A DNA stretch of 64,000 nucleotides from Bifidobacterium pullorum subsp. gallinarum (GTDB taxonomy: Bacteria; Actinomycetota; Actinomycetes; Actinomycetales; Bifidobacteriaceae): NCBI RefSeq assembly GCF_000741215.1, contig NZ_JGYX01000005.1, forward strand, positions 124,001 through 188,000, read 5' to 3'. Position 1 is the stretch's first letter. Every line of letters starts with the position of its first letter. Positions 34,540 through 44,200 of the stretch are shown here, in pieces. A program made the translations under genes and the position numbers. Under the pieces are notes generated by a model. It ran no database searches. It worked only from the letters and a program-made list of their open reading frames with translations, and was not told the origin of the DNA.

Positions 34540-37167
34540 TCAGTCCTCGAACAGGTCGAAGTCGCGGCGGACGCGACGACGCGGACGCTCGGAACGCTCC
34601 TCGCGCTCGGAACGGTACTCGTCGTAGTTCTCGTCGGCGGCGTACCGCGGGTTGCGGTCGTCACGGCGGGAACGGTAGCCGCGGTCGTCACGCTCGGAAC
34701 GACGGTCATCGCGGCGATCGTCGCGATCGTAATCGCGGGATTCGCGGCGGCGACGCGGACGATCGTCATAGTCGCGGTCATCGTAGCGGTCATCGCGATC
34801 GCGGCGGCGACGCGGACGATCATCGTAATCGCGGTCATCGTCGTAGTCATGGCGCGAACGGTAGCCGCGGTCGTCACGGTCGGAACGACGGTCGTCACGA
34901 CGGCCACGGCCACCACGGCGATCCTCGCGATCGCCACGCTCACGGCGCGGAGCCGAGGACTCCTGATCCTCGAAGCCCGGAATGGCCAGGCTGATCTTGC
35001 CGCGGTCGTCGACGCCCTGCACGATCACCTCAACGGTATCGCCTTCCTTGAGCACGTCCTCGACGGCGTCGATGCGCTCGCCGTTGGCCAGGTTGCGGAT
35101 CTGCGAGATGTGCAGCAGGCCGTCGGTGCCCGGCGTCAGGTTCACGAACGCGCCGAAGCTGGTGGTCTTGACGACCTTGCCGTTGTAGGTCTCGCCGGCT
35201 TCCGGCACATGCGGGTTGGCGATCTGGTCGATGATCTGCTTGGCCTTCTCGGCGGCCTCGCCACCCTCGGAGGCGATGTAGACGGTGCCGTCGTCCTCGA
35301 TGGAGATCTCGGCGCCGGTGTCCTCCTGGATCTGGTTGATCATCTTGCCCTTCGGGCCGATGACCTCGCCGATCTTGTCCACCGGAACGGTGGTGGTGAT
35401 GATACGCGGCGCATACGGGCTCATCTCGGCCGGGCCGTCGATGCACTCGTTGATGACCTCAAGGATGGTGGTGCGGGCCTCCTTGGCCTGCTGCAGGGCG
35501 GCGGCCAGGATGTCGGCGGGGATGCCGTCGAGCTTGGTGTCCAGCTGCAGGGCGGTGATGAACTCGGAGGTGCCGGCCACCTTGAAGTCCATGTCGCCGA
35601 ACGCGTCCTCGGCGCCCAGGATGTCGGTCAGGGTCTTGAAGATGTGCTGGCCATCCACGTCGCCGGAGACCAGGCCCATCGCGATGCCGGCGACCGGGGC
35701 CTTCAGCGGCACACCGGCGGCGAGCAGGCTCAGGGTCGAGGCGCACACGGAGCCCATCGAGGTCGAACCGTTGGAGCCGATGGCCTCGGAGACCTGACGG
35801 ATGGCGTACGGGAACTCCTCGCGGCTCGGCAGCACCGGCACGATCGCCTTCTCGGCAAGGGCGCCATGGCCGATCTCACGGCGCTTCGGGGAACCGACGC
35901 GGCCGGTCTCGCCGGTGGAGTACGGCGGCATCTCGTAGTTGTGCATGTAGCGCTTGGACTGCGGGCCGGACAGCGAATCGAGCTGCTGCTCCATCTTGAG
36001 CATGTTCAGCGTGGTGACGCCCAGAATCTGGGTCTCACCGCGCTGGAACAGGGCGGATCCGTGCACGCGCGGGACGATGTCGACCTCGGCGGACAGCGTG
36101 CGGATGTCACGCAGGCCGCGGCCGTCGATGCGGTAGTCCTGGGTCAGGATGCGGCGGCGCACGATCTGGCGCTGCAGCTCCTTGAACGCGTTGCCGAGCT
36201 CCTTCTCCTTCTCGGCCTCGTCCATGTCGGTGAACTCGTTCGCCAGCACATCCTTGACGTGCTGCTTGATCTCGGCGATGCGGTCCTGACGCGGCAGCTT
36301 CTCCGCAATGGACAGCGCCTCGTCCAGATCGGCGTGAGCGATCTCGTCGATGCGGGCGTACAGCTCGTCGGTGTACTCCGGGAAGAGCTGGAACTCCTTG
36401 GTCTGCTTGGCGGCGATGCGCTTGAGCTCGGCCTGAGCCTCGCAGATGACCTTGATGAACGGCTTGGCGGCCTCCAGGCCACCGGCCACAACCTCCTCGT
36501 CCGGCTTGATCTGGCCCTCGTCGTAGATCAGGGTCCACGCGTTCTTGCCGGCGCCGGCCTCGATCATCGCGATCGCGACGTCGCCATTGTCCACCACGCG
36601 GCCGGCGACCACGATCTCGAACACGGCGCGCTCACGCTCGCTCCAACGCGGGAACGCAACCCACTGGCCATCGATCAGCGCCAGACGGACGCCGGAGACC
36701 GGGCCTTCGAACGGCAGACCGGAGATCATCGTGGAGGCGGAGGCGGCGTTCAGTGCGATGACGTCGTACGCGTCATCCGGGTTGACGGCCAGGATCGTCT
36801 CCACAACCTGCACCTCGTTGCGCAGCGTGTGCGGGAACAGCGGGCGCAGCGGGCGGTCGATGATACGGCAGGCCAGGATCGCCTCGGAGCTCGGGCGGCC
36901 TTCACGGCGGAAGAACGAGCCCGGGATCTTGCCGGCGGCGTACATCTTCTCTTCAACGTCCACGGTCAGCGGGAAGAAGTCGTAGTTCTCCTTCGGGCTG
37001 GAACCGGCGGTGGTGGTGGACAGCACCATCGAATCATCATCCAGATACGCGGCCACGGCGCCGTCGGCCTGCTGGGCGAGGCGGCCGGTCTCGAAGCGCA
37101 GCGTGCGCTTGCCAAACGAACCATTGTCGATTACGGCCTCAACGGCCTTGATTTCGGGACCCTCCAA
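34540..37167 (-). CDS. pnp: Polyribonucleotide nucleotidyltransferase (PNPase) with long charged tail
   Basis: An 875-residue phosphorolytic 3'-5' exoribonuclease of the RNA degradosome. Two RNase PH domains flank an all-helical domain; [28 protein letters not shown] and GERGETQ-like [15 protein letters not shown] mark them. A KH domain ([15 protein letters not shown], about residue 602) and an S1 domain (about 655-725) follow. Residues 735-875 are a low-complexity Arg/Asp/Tyr-rich tail. The start is TTG at 37165-37167 with AAAGGAG before it. It lies downstream of rpsO with its own start region, the usual neighbourhood. Confidence 0.97.
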   Translation of the reverse strand: MEGPEIKAVEAVIDNGSFGKRTLRFETGRLAQQADGAVAAYLDDDSMVLSTTTAGSSPKENYDFFPLTVDVEEKMYAAGKIPGSFFRREGRPSSEAILACRIIDRPLRPLFPHTLRNEVQVVETILAVNPDDAYDVIALNAASASTMISGLPFEGPVSGVRLALIDGQWVAFPRWSERERAVFEIVVAGRVVDNGDVAIAMIEAGAGKNAWTLIYDEGQIKPDEEVVAGGLEAAKPFIKVICEAQAELKRIAAKQTKEFQLFPEYTDELYARIDEIAHADLDEALSIAEKLPRQDRIAEIKQHVKDVLANEFTDMDEAEKEKELGNAFKELQRQIVRRRILTQDYRIDGRGLRDIRTLSAEVDIVPRVHGSALFQRGETQILGVTTLNMLKMEQQLDSLSGPQSKRYMHNYEMPPYSTGETGRVGSPKRREIGHGALAEKAIVPVLPSREEFPYAIRQVSEAIGSNGSTSMGSVCASTLSLLAAGVPLKAPVAGIAMGLVSGDVDGQHIFKTLTDILGAEDAFGDMDFKVAGTSEFITALQLDTKLDGIPADILAAALQQAKEARTTILEVINECIDGPAEMSPYAPRIITTTVPVDKIGEVIGPKGKMINQIQEDTGAEISIEDDGTVYIASEGGEAAEKAKQIIDQIANPHVPEAGETYNGKVVKTTSFGAFVNLTPGTDGLLHISQIRNLANGERIDAVEDVLKEGDTVEVIVQGVDDRGKISLAIPGFEDQESSAPRRERGDREDRRGGRGRRDDRRSDRDDRGYRSRHDYDDDRDYDDRPRRRRDRDDRYDDRDYDDRPRRRRESRDYDRDDRRDDRRSERDDRGYRSRRDDRNPRYAADENYDEYRSEREERSERPRRRVRRDFDLFED
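34560..34960 (-). repeat. Degenerate tandem repeat encoding the PNPase tail
   Basis: Short units built on CGGTCGTCACG and GGCGACGCGGAC recur with variation. They translate as [15 protein letters not shown] and DDRGYRSR type units. This is intragenic coding repetition, not a CRISPR. Confidence 0.7.
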
Positions 37168-37337
37168 GGGTTTCTCCTTTGTGTTCTAATTCCTACTTGC
37201 TTCTTGGTTCTTGCCTTCACATGTGCATGCCGTGCGCGGCATACCTGGCCGCGCGTTCCTCGTGTCAGATTTCCTCATCATCCATGCCCGTTCCGGGCCT
37301 CAGTTGCCGTTCATCCCTCGTCAGAAAGCCGACATGC

Positions 37338-37364
37338 AAAACGCCCGAGCACACGTGCCCGGGC
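37338..37364 (-). terminator. Terminator after rpsO
   Basis: GCCCG-A-GCAC and GTGC-C-CGGGC form a stem with one A/C mismatch, followed on the minus strand by GTTTTG. It lies 13 bp past the rpsO stop. Confidence 0.75.
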
Positions 37365-37376
37365 GGAAGAATTCAA

Positions 37377-37646
37377 TTATCGGCGCAGACCCAGCCGCTC
37401 GATCAGCGAGCGGTAACGGTTGATGTCCACACGCTTCAGGTAATCGAGCAGACGGCGACGGTCGCCGACCATCAGCAGCAGACCACGACGGGAGTGGTGA
37501 TCATGCTTGTGCTGCTTCAGGTGCTCGGTCAGGTCGGCGATGCGCTTGCTCAGCAGCGCGACCTGGACCTCCGGGGAGCCCGTGTCACCCTCGTGCGTCG
37601 CGTACTCGGTGATGATCTGCTGCTTCTGTTCAGCCGTAAGTGCCAC
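37377..37646 (-). CDS. rpsO: 30S ribosomal protein S15
   Basis: An 89-residue S15, a primary 16S rRNA-binding protein. [28 protein letters not shown] and [21 protein letters not shown] are diagnostic and the length is exact. It precedes pnp and is separated from it by its own terminator. Confidence 0.98.
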   Translation of the reverse strand: MALTAEQKQQIITEYATHEGDTGSPEVQVALLSKRIADLTEHLKQHKHDHHSRRGLLLMVGDRRRLLDYLKRVDINRYRSLIERLGLRR

Positions 37647-37758
37647 GGCATCCTCCTTATATATCCCGTTGCGCGGTGCCTGCGACCCGATGTCGCGGCG
37701 CTCTCAATCCGCGGGCGAAACACGCCAAATGACCAGTATACAGGAGGGCGCGACCAAC

Positions 37759-38469
37759 TCACACCGCCGTCAGCAGACCGCCGAACAGCACCACCAGCAG
37801 CGCGATCGCCTCGATCGCGAAGAACAGGATGAACGAAGCCCAGCTGCGCGTCAGCACATTCAACGGCGAATCCTTGCGAATCATCACCAGCAGCCCCACG
37901 AACAGCACGGCGTACACGGCCACCGCCACGCCGGCCGCAATGATGCCCAGGTTCGCGGCGTTCGGCACGGCCGCGTCATCGCCATACACCACATAGGTGG
38001 CATACCAGAAGTCGAACCGCAACAGGCACAACCCCGCAATGAACTGTTCGGCCACCAGCCCCAGGAAGAAGATGATCCGCCCGAGCCAGTTATGCGACTC
38101 CACGATGATCATGCCCAATCCGGCCAACGCCAGCACCGTGACCGCCCAGGACACCAGCGCCACGCCACGCGGCTCGAAGGCGCTCAGATGGCTGACCAGC
38201 CACGCGGTATGCTCGACCGCTATCATGCGCCCCAGCCAGTACGGGGCGATGATGGCGGCCAGCACGGCAATGATGTAGCACGCCCAACGCACCGGATGGG
38301 ACCGGCTGCGCTCGATGTCCGCGAAGGACAGGTCGGTGGTGGGGATGGACGCGACGGGATGCTTGGACACGCCGTTGGCCGCCGGGTCGACGGGCTGACC
38401 GACGTCGCCGCGGGCAGGCTCCTCCACGGCACGCTCCGAACTCTCCCGCATGCTGACATCCTCGCTCAT
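37759..38469 (-). CDS. Multi-spanning membrane protein of unknown function
   Basis: A 236-residue protein. About 60 hydrophilic N-terminal residues are followed by five or so membrane helices, beginning with VRWACYIIAVLAAIIAPYW and including LVSWAVTVLALAGLGMIIV and LGRIIFFLGLVAEQFIAGLCLL, ending FILFFAIEAIALLVVLFGGLL. I do not recognise the family. ATG 38469 follows AAGGGTGGGAT; a longer upstream reading lacks support. It lies between rpsO and tRNA-Gly. Confidence 0.7.
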   Translation of the reverse strand: MSEDVSMRESSERAVEEPARGDVGQPVDPAANGVSKHPVASIPTTDLSFADIERSRSHPVRWACYIIAVLAAIIAPYWLGRMIAVEHTAWLVSHLSAFEPRGVALVSWAVTVLALAGLGMIIVESHNWLGRIIFFLGLVAEQFIAGLCLLRFDFWYATYVVYGDDAAVPNAANLGIIAAGVAVAVYAVLFVGLLVMIRKDSPLNVLTRSWASFILFFAIEAIALLVVLFGGLLTAV

Positions 38470-38555
38470 ATCCCACCCTTGCCGGTTCGATGGTATGCAG
38501 TCACTGCGTCCCACCATACCGCGACGTGTCGGCAGAGCCGGGGCGGTTCAATGCG

Positions 38556-38584
38556 AAAGGCCGCGGATGCAATCCGCGGCCTTT
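38556..38584 (-). terminator. Terminator after tRNA-Gly
   Basis: A perfect 13-bp stem AAAGGCCGCGGAT / ATCCGCGGCCTTT with a 3-base loop, 8 bp past the 3' end of the tRNA. Confidence 0.8.
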
Positions 38585-38591
38585 CGGGTGG

Positions 38592-38662
38592 AGCGGACGA
38601 CGGGAATCGAACCCGCGTAATCAGTTTGGAAGACTGAGGCTCTACCATTGAGCTACGTCCGC
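38592..38662 (-). tRNA. tRNA-Gly (UCC anticodon)
   Basis: A 71-nt cloverleaf: acceptor GCGGACG/CGTCCGC, D-arm GCTC-AATGGTA-GAGC, anticodon stem TCAGT/ACTGA with loop CTTCCAA (anticodon TCC), and T-arm CGGGTTCGATTCCCG. CCA is not encoded. Confidence 0.96.
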
Positions 38663-38702
38663 GTGCCGCCTCTTTCGAGACAACGTGAGCCATTATACAT
38701 GA

Positions 38703-39173
38703 CTATGCGTCTTTGGCAAGTATGACGACGGCTGCGGCGATCGGCCCGTCGTGGCTCAGGGAGACGTGCCACGCCACATCGCGCTCCCCCAACGAGGCGA
38801 CCAGCCGTTCATGCACATCAGGCGCGAGAACGATGCGCGGGCAGCCCAACGCATCATTGAGGATCTCGATGCGGGACCACGGGTAGTCGTCCAGCGTATA
38901 CGGCGCCGAACGACCACCCAGCGCATCGCACCAGGCCTTGAGCACCGCTTCCTTCCCCGCCCAGCGGGCCGCGTAGTGCACGGCCTCGCCGTCATTCTTC
39001 GTCTGCGCACGCATGGCGCACTGCCGTCGCTCGCGCGCGGAGAACAACAGTCTCATCCGGGAGCCGGGCTCGGCCAACTGTGCGGCGAACGCGTCCACGT
39101 CCACCACGTCGTATCCCAGCCCCGCCACTGCGGCATGCGAGGGCAAGGCATCGGCGATCCGTTCAGTATCCAT
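38703..39173 (-). CDS. acpS: Holo-[acyl-carrier-protein] synthase
   Basis: A 156-residue AcpS-type phosphopantetheinyl transferase that moves 4'-phosphopantetheine from CoA to the ACP serine. The N-terminal GYDVVDVDAFA carries the Mg-binding Asp, RWAGKEAVLKAW is the second signature with the Glu and Lys, and WHVSLSHDG ends the fold. Slightly longer than stand-alone AcpS enzymes (about 120). Its natural substrate here is very likely the ACP domain of the FAS encoded 2 kb upstream. Confidence 0.92.
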   Translation of the reverse strand: MDTERIADALPSHAAVAGLGYDVVDVDAFAAQLAEPGSRMRLLFSARERRQCAMRAQTKNDGEAVHYAARWAGKEAVLKAWCDALGGRSAPYTLDDYPWSRIEILNDALGCPRIVLAPDVHERLVASLGERDVAWHVSLSHDGPIAAAVVILAKDA

Positions 39174-39208
39174 ACCGCCACGCTACCGCATGCCGTCCAT
39201 CTGCCGCA

Positions 39209-41020
39209 TCAGCAGTGGATGATCCTGGCCTCGTACGGCTTGAGGGTTTCGCTGCCGGGCAGGGCCACGCCCTCGATGCTGTCAAGGTAGGCGGTCTGGT
39301 CGGCCTGCGAGAAGTTGAACAGGCCCAGCAGCACCGCGTCGCCTGCCTTACGCACGATGGCCAGCACCGACTGGTTGTGCGTGTCCCAGGTCGTCACCCA
39401 CGCGTCCGGCGCGAAGCACGGGTCGTCGCGCATCTGGCGCAGTTCGGCCATGCCCTCCCACAGGCGGTTCTGCAGCGTCCCCGGCTCGTTGCGCTTCGCG
39501 GCGGCGCGCCAGTTGAACTTGCTGCGGTGCAGGTTGCGGCTGTCCTCCACGCGGTCCGGGTCATCCTTGTAATCCCAGCCGTTGAGCTGGGCGATCTCGT
39601 CGCCGCAGTTGAGCATCGGGAAGCCGCGGAGGAAGGCCATGGCCTTGTGCATGAGCAGGTCGCGGTCGATGCCGCGCTCCAGCGAGGGCTTGTCATGCGT
39701 GTACAGCGCCTTCTCGATGCCGCACAGGCTGGCGGTGGTGCCGCAGCTGCGGGCGTCGCCGCTGGCCGCGTCGTAGTTGTACAGCTCGCCCATCGACCAG
39801 CTGCCGGGGACCGAACCCTCGTAGAAGTGGTACAGGAACTCCTTGTGGCGGAACGGGTCGATGCCGAGCCTCCACTCCTGCGGCTCGTCCAGGCCCCAGC
39901 CGATGTCGTCGTGGCAGCGCAGGTAGTTGACGAACCAGCAGTTCTCGGGCAAAGCGTCCAGCGCGTCGATCTGCGCCTTGAGCAGACGGGTGTCGCCGTT
40001 GGCGAGCGCGCTCCACAGGTTGACCATCGTGGAGACGTTGTACAGCATGTGGCATTCGGGTTGCTCCGGGGTGCCGAAATAGGCGGCGAGCTCCTTGGGG
40101 GCCATCACCACCTCGCCTTTGAGGACCACGGCCGGGCAGACGCATTCGAGGGCGATGCGCAGCATGCGGACGATGGTGTGCACCTGCGGCAGGTTGCGGC
40201 TGGTGGTGCCGAGCTGCTTCCAGATGTACGGCACGGCGTCGATGCGCAGCACCTCGACGCCGAGGTTCGCCAGGTTCAGCGCGCTGGAGAGCATCGCGAC
40301 GAGGACCTTCGGGTTGCGGTAGTTGAGGTCCCACTGGAACGGGTAGAAGGAGGTCAGCACCCACTTGTGCATCTCCTCGCACCAGGTGAAATTGCCGGGC
40401 GCGGTGTTCGGGAAGACCTGCGGCACGATCGCGTCGTACTGGTCGGGGATCGTGCGGTCGTCGTAGCAGTAGTAGTAGTCCTGGTACTCCGGGTCGCCGG
40501 CCTTCGCCTTCATGGCCCACTCGTGGGTGGAGGCGGTGTGGTTCATCACGAAGTCGAGGCACAGGCTGATGCCCGCGGCGCGCAGCTTCTTGGTCAGGTT
40601 CGCCAGATCGTGGTTGGTGCCCAGCGTCGGGTCCACGGTGTTGAAGTCCTCGACCGCGTAGCCGCCGTCGTTCTGCGGGTGCGGCATCTTGAGCAGCGGC
40701 ATCAGGTGCAGGTAGGTCAGATGCTGCTCCTCCAGGTAGGGGATGCGGTTGGCGAGCTTGCGCAGGCTGCCGGCGAACAGGTCGGTGTACATGGTCATGC
40801 CGAACATCGTGCCGCGCTTGTACCAGTCGGGGTCGGCCTCGCGCTGCTTGTCGAGCTTCTTCAGGTCGTCGGGGCGGGCCTCGTAGGCGGCGGCCATGGC
40901 CTGTTCAAGGTCCTCGAGCGCGGCACGGTCGTCGTACAGGCTCATGAACAGCTGGTCCAATTCGTCATGATGCCGGGCCAGACGGTTGCCGAACGTATTG
41001 TCGATTGCGGCGGAAACCAT
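39209..41020 (-). CDS. Amylosucrase-family glycoside hydrolase (GH13)
   Basis: A 603-residue enzyme of the GH13 amylosucrase branch, which builds alpha-1,4-glucan from sucrose and releases fructose. The N-terminal helical domain (1-65) precedes the barrel with YLHLMPLLKMPHPQNDGGYAV, DFVMNHTASTHEWA, nucleophile D261 in EVLRIDAV, acid/base E303 in VLKGEVV and D371 in RCHDDIGW, all typical. Related sucrose hydrolases share the motifs, so polymerase activity is not proven. The ATG has AAGGAG upstream, and a LacI-type operator candidate lies about 50 bp before it. Confidence 0.88.
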   Translation of the reverse strand: MVSAAIDNTFGNRLARHHDELDQLFMSLYDDRAALEDLEQAMAAAYEARPDDLKKLDKQREADPDWYKRGTMFGMTMYTDLFAGSLRKLANRIPYLEEQHLTYLHLMPLLKMPHPQNDGGYAVEDFNTVDPTLGTNHDLANLTKKLRAAGISLCLDFVMNHTASTHEWAMKAKAGDPEYQDYYYCYDDRTIPDQYDAIVPQVFPNTAPGNFTWCEEMHKWVLTSFYPFQWDLNYRNPKVLVAMLSSALNLANLGVEVLRIDAVPYIWKQLGTTSRNLPQVHTIVRMLRIALECVCPAVVLKGEVVMAPKELAAYFGTPEQPECHMLYNVSTMVNLWSALANGDTRLLKAQIDALDALPENCWFVNYLRCHDDIGWGLDEPQEWRLGIDPFRHKEFLYHFYEGSVPGSWSMGELYNYDAASGDARSCGTTASLCGIEKALYTHDKPSLERGIDRDLLMHKAMAFLRGFPMLNCGDEIAQLNGWDYKDDPDRVEDSRNLHRSKFNWRAAAKRNEPGTLQNRLWEGMAELRQMRDDPCFAPDAWVTTWDTHNQSVLAIVRKAGDAVLLGLFNFSQADQTAYLDSIEGVALPGSETLKPYEARIIHC

Positions 41021-41061
41021 TATGAAACTCCTTCGTCCATCGGGGTGTATCGCCAGGCATC

Positions 41062-41081
41062 ACAATATCAAACCGGTTCGA
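41062..41081 (-). promoter_or_regulatory. Candidate LacI-family operator upstream of the amylosucrase gene
   Basis: TCAAACCGGTTCGA (41068-41081) is a 14-bp palindrome with a central CG and one mismatched pair, the usual shape of LacI/GalR operators. A -10-like TATTGT (41062-41067, minus strand) abuts it. No LacI-family gene lies in the window; control by sugar availability is inferred. Confidence 0.5.
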
Positions 41082-41128
41082 CGCACAGTGCCGCGCTACG
41101 CCCCGCACCAGGCCTCCCCGAAGACGAC

Positions 41129-41163
41129 GATGTCCCCGCCATCGTGAAGGTGGCGGGGACATC
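41129..41163 (-). terminator. Terminator after the fatty acid synthase gene
   Basis: A perfect 13-bp stem GATGTCCCCGCCA / TGGCGGGGACATC with a 9-base loop, 54 bp beyond the fas stop; no long T-tract. Confidence 0.7.
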
Positions 41164-41216
41164 GTCATGCGGTCACGGTCCGGTCGGGTGCGCCGACGGA
41201 CCGTTCAGCGGTCCGG

Positions 41217-44200
41217 TCAGACCTCGTAGTAGCCGGACTCGCCCAGTCGGGCGTCGGGATCGAGCAGCATGGCCTTCTCGACCTCGTGCGCGTCGTAGCC
41301 GCGGCCGGTCTCGTGGAAGCGACGGTTGTCGATCGGCTCGTAGAGCGCCTCATGACCCATCATGCCCTCCTCGAGGCGGCGCTGGCCGGCGGCCAGACGC
41401 TCGTTGGCGCGGCGACGCCACTCCTCCAGCGCCTCGATGCCGGCCGTATGGGCGACGGCGGCCTCGAAGGCACCCGGGTTGACGATCGCGCCGAAGCCGG
41501 AGACGTGACCGAAGCCCAGCGAGGTCACCAGGCCGGCCTTGACCTTGCCGACATGCAGCGGCTTGGTCAGCCACACCATGTGGTCGTCGCGTTCCAGCTT
41601 CGGGTCCACGCAGTCGAGCGCCGCGTTCGCCGGGATCACGCCGGACTTGAACAGCTGCGTCAGGCCGTTGACCTGGAAGATGCAGGCGCCGCCCTTCGCG
41701 TGGCCGGTCACGGTCTTCTGGCTGATGACGAACAGCGGGTTGCCGTCCGCACGGCCGATGGCGTGGGCCAGCGTGTTGTGCAGCTCGGACTCGTTCGGGT
41801 CGTTCGCGTTGGTGGAGGTGTCGTGCTTGGAGACCACGGCGATGTCGTCCGCGGTCACGCCGAGCGCGGCCAGGTCCTTGGCCAGCTTGGAGTCGCGCCC
41901 GCCGAGGCCCGCGGCCAGGGCGCCGAGGCCCGGGGCCGGGATGGAGGTGTGCGCGCCGTCGGCGAAGGAGTGGATGTAGCCCACCACGCCGGCGACCGGC
42001 AGACCGAGCTTCAGGGCGATGTCGCCGCGGGTCAGCAGGATCGTGCCGCCGCCCTGGGACTCGAGGAAGCCGCCACGACGGCGATCGTTGGCGCGCGAGA
42101 AGAAGCGCGCGTCGATGCCCTTGGCGTACATCTCCTGCGAGTTCGCGGTGGCGTTCATGTTGCCGAAGCCGATCACGGATTCCACGCCGATGTCGTCGAT
42201 CGCGCCGGTGACCACGAAGTCGGCCTTGCCCAGGGCGATCTTGTCGAAGCCCTCCTCCAGCGACACCGCGGCGGTGGCGCAGGCGGAGACCGGCTGGATC
42301 ATGTTGCCGTAGCCGCCGATGTAGGACTGCATCACATGCGCGGCGACCACGTTCGGCAGCGCCTCCTGCAGGATGTCGGTCGGGATCTCGTGGTTGAGGA
42401 ACCGGTCGAGGTACAGCTTGCGCATCGACTGCATGCCGCCGAAGCCGGTGCCCTGCGTGCTCGCCACCTTGGAGGGGTGCACGGCCTGCAGGATCTCGGC
42501 CGGGGTGAAGCCGGCGTTCAGGTAGGCGTCCACGGTGGTGACGATGTTCCACTGCGCGATCGGGTCGACCGCGCCGACCATCGAGGCCGGGATGCCCCAC
42601 TTGAGCGGGTCGAAGCCCTTCGGGAACTGGCCGCCGACGGTGCGGGTCATCGTGGCGCGGCGCGGCACGCGGATCATCGATCCGGCGTGACGGGTCACGA
42701 TCCACTCGCCGGACTCCTCGTCGGCGCGCACCGAGGTGTGGGCCTCGTCGAGCTTGACGTACTCCTCGGCGATGTCGCGGGTCGGCACCGAGAACTCGAC
42801 GTCGTGGTCGAGGAACACCTCGGCCTCCTCCTCGTCGGCGCCGTCCTTGTAGTCGTTGCCCATGCCCTCGTCGAACGGACGGATGCCGGAGCGGGCCACG
42901 ACCTCGTCGTGGTAGCGCTCGGCGATGTCCTCCTCGGGCACCAGGTTGCCGTCCGCGTCGTACCAGCCCGGCTTCGGGGAATCCTGCCAGGTCAGCAGGC
43001 CCATGTTCCAGGCCAGCTCGAGCACGGCGCCGGCGGACAGGTCCACGGTGCCGTCCGAATGGATGCCCAGCTCGGCCTCGAAGCGGGTGCGGCCGGAGCC
43101 CCACGGGCCCAGCTCGCCGATCGAGACGATGACGATCTCGTCCTCCGGGCGGGCGGTCACGCCCTGCCAATCGTCCAGGTCGACCTCGGCCTGACGCGGC
43201 ACATGCGGCGTCGGCAGGGCCTTGATCGTGGCGACCGGTTCGGCCGGCTCGTCCGCCGGCGTCTCGGCCTCGGCCTTGGCTGCGGCGTCGGCCATCGCCT
43301 CGGCGCGCAGCGCCTTGATGTCGATCGGCTCGGAGCCCAGGCCGCCGGTCAGGTCCACGTCGAGCGGGGCCTGGACGGCCTGCTCGCGGGCGGACTTGTC
43401 GGCCAGCTCAAGCAGCTTGACCGCGATCTCGGCGGTGGAGTAGGTCTTCAGGCCATGGCGCTCGACGACCTCGACCAGCGGGTCGTTGCCGCCCATCAGG
43501 CCGGTGCCGCGCACCCAGCCGATCTTCGGGTGAGCGAAGGTCACATGGCTGGACCACACCTTCTCGGCACGGGCGCGGTTGACGATGGCGTCAAAGGCGC
43601 TCTTGACCTCGCCGTACGCGCCGTCGCCGCCGAAGATGCCGCGGTTCGGCGAGCCCGGCAGGATGACGTGCAGCTTGTGCGCCACGTCGGTATCCGCGCC
43701 GATGGCGGACAGGCCGGCGATCGCGCGCTCCACGCCCCACAGCATCAGGCGGGCCTGGGACTCGAACAGTTCGCCCGAATCGGCCAGCGATCCGTGGACC
43801 GGCGGGGCCGCGAACGGGAAGAACAGGTCGGGCTGGTAGGCAGGCTTGAGGATGGTGGTGGTGGCGCCGGTGGTCTTCTTCTGGACGTTGCCGATCCATT
43901 CCACCAGGGCGTCCACATCACGGTAGCTGGACAGGTTGGCGGGCACGAGCCACAGCTTGGCCTCGCCCGTGGCGTGCTCGCGGTAGGTCTGCTTGGCCCA
44001 CGCCTTGACGGAGGCGCGGAAGCTGTGCGAGGTGGCGATGACGGTTGCACCGCCGGCGAGCAGGCCGTTGACCACCTGCGCGGCGATCGAGTTCGGGGCC
44101 ACGCCGGTCACCACGGCCACATCGCCCGCAAAGCGGGACGCGGCGGCGTCATCGGCCACGGATTCCATGGCTTCCTGCGCGATCCGCTCGTACGCGGACG

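Noticed and set aside
34560..34960. CRISPR-like repeats
   Set aside because: The repeats are degenerate, have no constant spacer length and are inside the pnp coding sequence.
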